From: a virus
Reading direction: 5' to 3' (one strand)
Virus record (IMG/VR): IMGVR_UViG_3300036826_000176
Coordinates: 1 to 20,344 of that record
Length of the DNA: 20,344 nucleotides
Made by a program: the position numbers and the translations under genes. The notes below the pieces were generated by a model. The model was given only the letters and a program-made list of their open reading frames with translations. It was not told where the DNA came from and did not search any database. Shown one piece after another: positions 18,785 through 20,344 of this stretch. Numbering within the stretch: the stretch's first letter is position 1; each line of letters opens with the position of its first letter.

Positions 18785-20344
18785 TAGATTTCGACCTCCT
18801 GGGTGATCTGCTGCATCGCCGTAACGTGCAGGCTCGCGCGGTATTGTCGCCCGACCTCATCGAAGGACTGCGACACCTTCAGGTCAATGAAGCTGAGCTC
18901 CTGGGTGCTCTCGTCTGGCAGGGTGACCGTCATCGAGCCCGGGGAATCCAGCGCGTGCTCGATGCATTGCTGGAGCTTGCGACGCCCGACCCGCATCGGC
19001 ACGCCGTCGCGCCGCACCAGCCCGTCGGCGACCAGGACGTCGACCTCAACCTGCATGAGCCGCTGCGGTCGCAGCGCGTGCCCGAGCGAGACCGCCGAGA
19101 CCAGCGGCGACGCGGTGTTCGCGGTGTTGACCAGGTGAACCCGTAGTTGCGCCAGGACGCCGCTCGCCATCGGCACGATCGGCTGGAGCTCGTACGTCGC
19201 AGCGTCGAAGTTGCCGTTGACCTGGGTCCAGGACGTGTCTTGCGGATCGTCCTTCAGGTCGACCTGGACGTAGTTGTTAGCGTTCAGCAGTTGGCCGGTC
19301 ACGGCGATGTTGCGGAACGACTTGATGCTGGCGTGGAAGCCGCCGTGGAAGATCGGCAGCACCAGCGGGTGGTCGCCGACGCTGAAGCGATACTGGCTGC
19401 AGTTGGGCGGGTACGGGACGCACGGATTGACCATCCACCCGACCGAACCGTCTGAGAAGCCGACGTACGTCCGCGTGTGATTGGTCGGCGCACCGAAGCT
19501 CGAGACGAACATCGACTGGATCGCCCGGTTCGTCAGCGGGAAGATGACTGAGCCGTGCCAGGCATCAATGTGGATAGGCTCGACGTCCACGTTGAACGAC
19601 TGCGTCGAGTTGGGTGGAGCCCACGCGCCGAACTTGCACAGGAAGCCGGTCTGGGTATCGGGGTCGGTCACCGCGGCGTAGGCGAACATCGAGCCCACGC
19701 CGCAGAACGCGGTCACCCGACCTTTGACGGGACCGCGGTTGCCGGTCAGCTTCTCGAGCCCGACGTCCGTCCAGGACAGGTCGTTGTCGATGCGCCCGAG
19801 CGAGAAGCCGTAGCTGGTATAGATGCTGTTCTCGAACTGGCCCCAATACTTGCCGTTGTTGGCGTCGTCGGCGAACTGCAGGAACGGGAACAGCGGGATC
19901 GACTTACCCGTCGCGTCGAAGGTGTACAGACCGTCGGTCTTCGCCACCAGGAGCGTGCCCGCGGCGGTCACCATCAGCGCGGTGATGGCCGAGCTCTTGT
20001 CGCCAGCGCGGAAGATCGACGCGGTGTAGTTGGCCTCGTTGGTGGGGTCAGCGTCGGTGTCGCACTTGCGGAGACGGTTCAGGTCGTCGGCCATCCAGAA
20101 CTCTTTGCCGACGCGCGCCAGCGCGACCGCCGTGAACGTCGCCATCGCCGTGTACGTAGTGCCGTCGGTTGTCCAGCGCACCTGGCCCGAGCTCAGCGCG
20201 ATGAACACCCGCATGACGCCGTCGAAGTTGCTCTGGAACGCGACCGCGTCCAGGACCGCCACGCCCGCCCCGAAGTCGGCGACCTGTATCCAGTTGGCGT
20301 CCGAGTCGCGGCGTTTGATGTACCGCCCGTTGCAGGCGTAGACC
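18784..20344 (-). CDS. Large tail/minor structural protein (N-terminus beyond window)
   Basis: An open frame of 519 residues enters from the right edge. Its first visible residues, VYACNGRYIKRRDSDANWIQ, are clearly coding, so the GTG at 20262 is internal and the gene is partial. The first 250 residues have repeated beta-strand units (VRWTTDGTTYT, KTDGLYTFDATG, FCGVGSMFAYAAV) reminiscent of a beta-propeller. The remainder includes cysteine-containing loops (PCVPYPPNCSQ) and a C-terminal domain with DSPGSMTVTLPDES and YRASLHVTAMQQI. It is likely a baseplate or minor tail protein, being directly upstream of the fibre-like gene with a TAATG overlap. The exact part of the tail cannot be told. Confidence 0.75.
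   Translation of the reverse strand, partial: VYACNGRYIKRRDSDANWIQVADFGAGVAVLDAVAFQSNFDGVMRVFIALSSGQVRWTTDGTTYTAMATFTAVALARVGKEFWMADDLNRLRKCDTDADPTNEANYTASIFRAGDKSSAITALMVTAAGTLLVAKTDGLYTFDATGKSIPLFPFLQFADDANNGKYWGQFENSIYTSYGFSLGRIDNDLSWTDVGLEKLTGNRGPVKGRVTAFCGVGSMFAYAAVTDPDTQTGFLCKFGAWAPPNSTQSFNVDVEPIHIDAWHGSVIFPLTNRAIQSMFVSSFGAPTNHTRTYVGFSDGSVGWMVNPCVPYPPNCSQYRFSVGDHPLVLPIFHGGFHASIKSFRNIAVTGQLLNANNYVQVDLKDDPQDTSWTQVNGNFDAATYELQPIVPMASGVLAQLRVHLVNTANTASPLVSAVSLGHALRPQRLMQVEVDVLVADGLVRRDGVPMRVGRRKLQQCIEHALDSPGSMTVTLPDESTQELSFIDLKVSQSFDEVGRQYRASLHVTAMQQITQEVEI

Noticed and set aside
18784-20262. Complete 492-residue tail protein starting at the GTG at 20262
   Set aside because: Protein-like sequence continues upstream in the same frame to the window edge, so the gene is partial and this GTG is internal.
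1-20344. tRNA genes, integrase, attachment sites
   Set aside because: I saw no cloverleaf with conserved arms, no tyrosine or serine recombinase motifs and no long direct repeats suggesting att sites; this was by eye and could miss a divergent tRNA.

Overview
The window is a G+C-rich, very compact piece of a tailed double-stranded DNA phage or prophage (Caudoviricetes-like). It carries a portal-like protein, a large terminase with ATPase and nuclease motifs, a probable small terminase, tail genes and a full replication set. There are no ribosomal or host housekeeping genes. Nearly all neighbouring genes overlap by 1-28 bases (ATGA, TAATG or TGATG junctions) and GTG starts are common. The host cannot be named from the sequence. 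Base composition, promoters that end 7 bases before the start codon, and the style of the tail and C39-like proteins suggest a high-G+C lineage such as Actinobacteriota or Chloroflexota; this is inference.

Layout. (1) 1-2779, leftward: portal (cut by the left edge) and large terminase. (2) 2780-3328, rightward: a two-gene cassette with its own promoter and terminator, wedged between the terminase subunit genes like a moron. (3) 3288-12222, leftward: small terminase, Cas4/RecB-like nuclease, a 1312-residue replication protein, VRR-NUC nuclease, a secreted lytic transglycosylase-like protein, two small unknowns, a DNA methyltransferase, an SSB-like protein with an acidic DDDDPPF tail, and two unknowns. 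(4) 12223-12309: divergent promoter region. (5) 12310-16423, rightward: ten overlapping or closely spaced, mostly small accessory genes, several with zinc-binding cysteines, one with a DUF6011-like and one with a DUF3846-like domain, ending in two tiny membrane proteins. (6) 16420-20344, leftward: tail genes from the right edge, a small protein and a C39-like cysteine peptidase that may be joined by a frameshift, then tiny membrane proteins, the last of which looks like a Flp-type pilin.

The centrepiece is the protein at 4702-8640. It joins an AEP-type Prim-Pol domain, a RepA/DnaB-like ATPase, a winged-helix-like segment, a DEDDy 3'-5' exonuclease and a family A DNA polymerase. One polypeptide could therefore prime, unwind, copy and proofread, with the SSB-like protein and nucleases encoded nearby. 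Its two interdomain linkers are made of GTTCC/GGAAC inverted repeats and 22-bp TTAA-centred perfect palindromes. A 45-bp member of this repeat family recurs (43/45 identical) in the transglycosylase gene, read in another frame. The polymerase active site also has two paired changes from the E. coli Pol I pattern (Glu710 to Gln, Tyr766 to Phe).

Three rightward promoters share a near-identical -10 region (ATGCsGCw directly before a TAnnnT hexamer) ending exactly 7 bases before the ATG. This suggests leaderless, co-regulated transcripts for the accessory genes.
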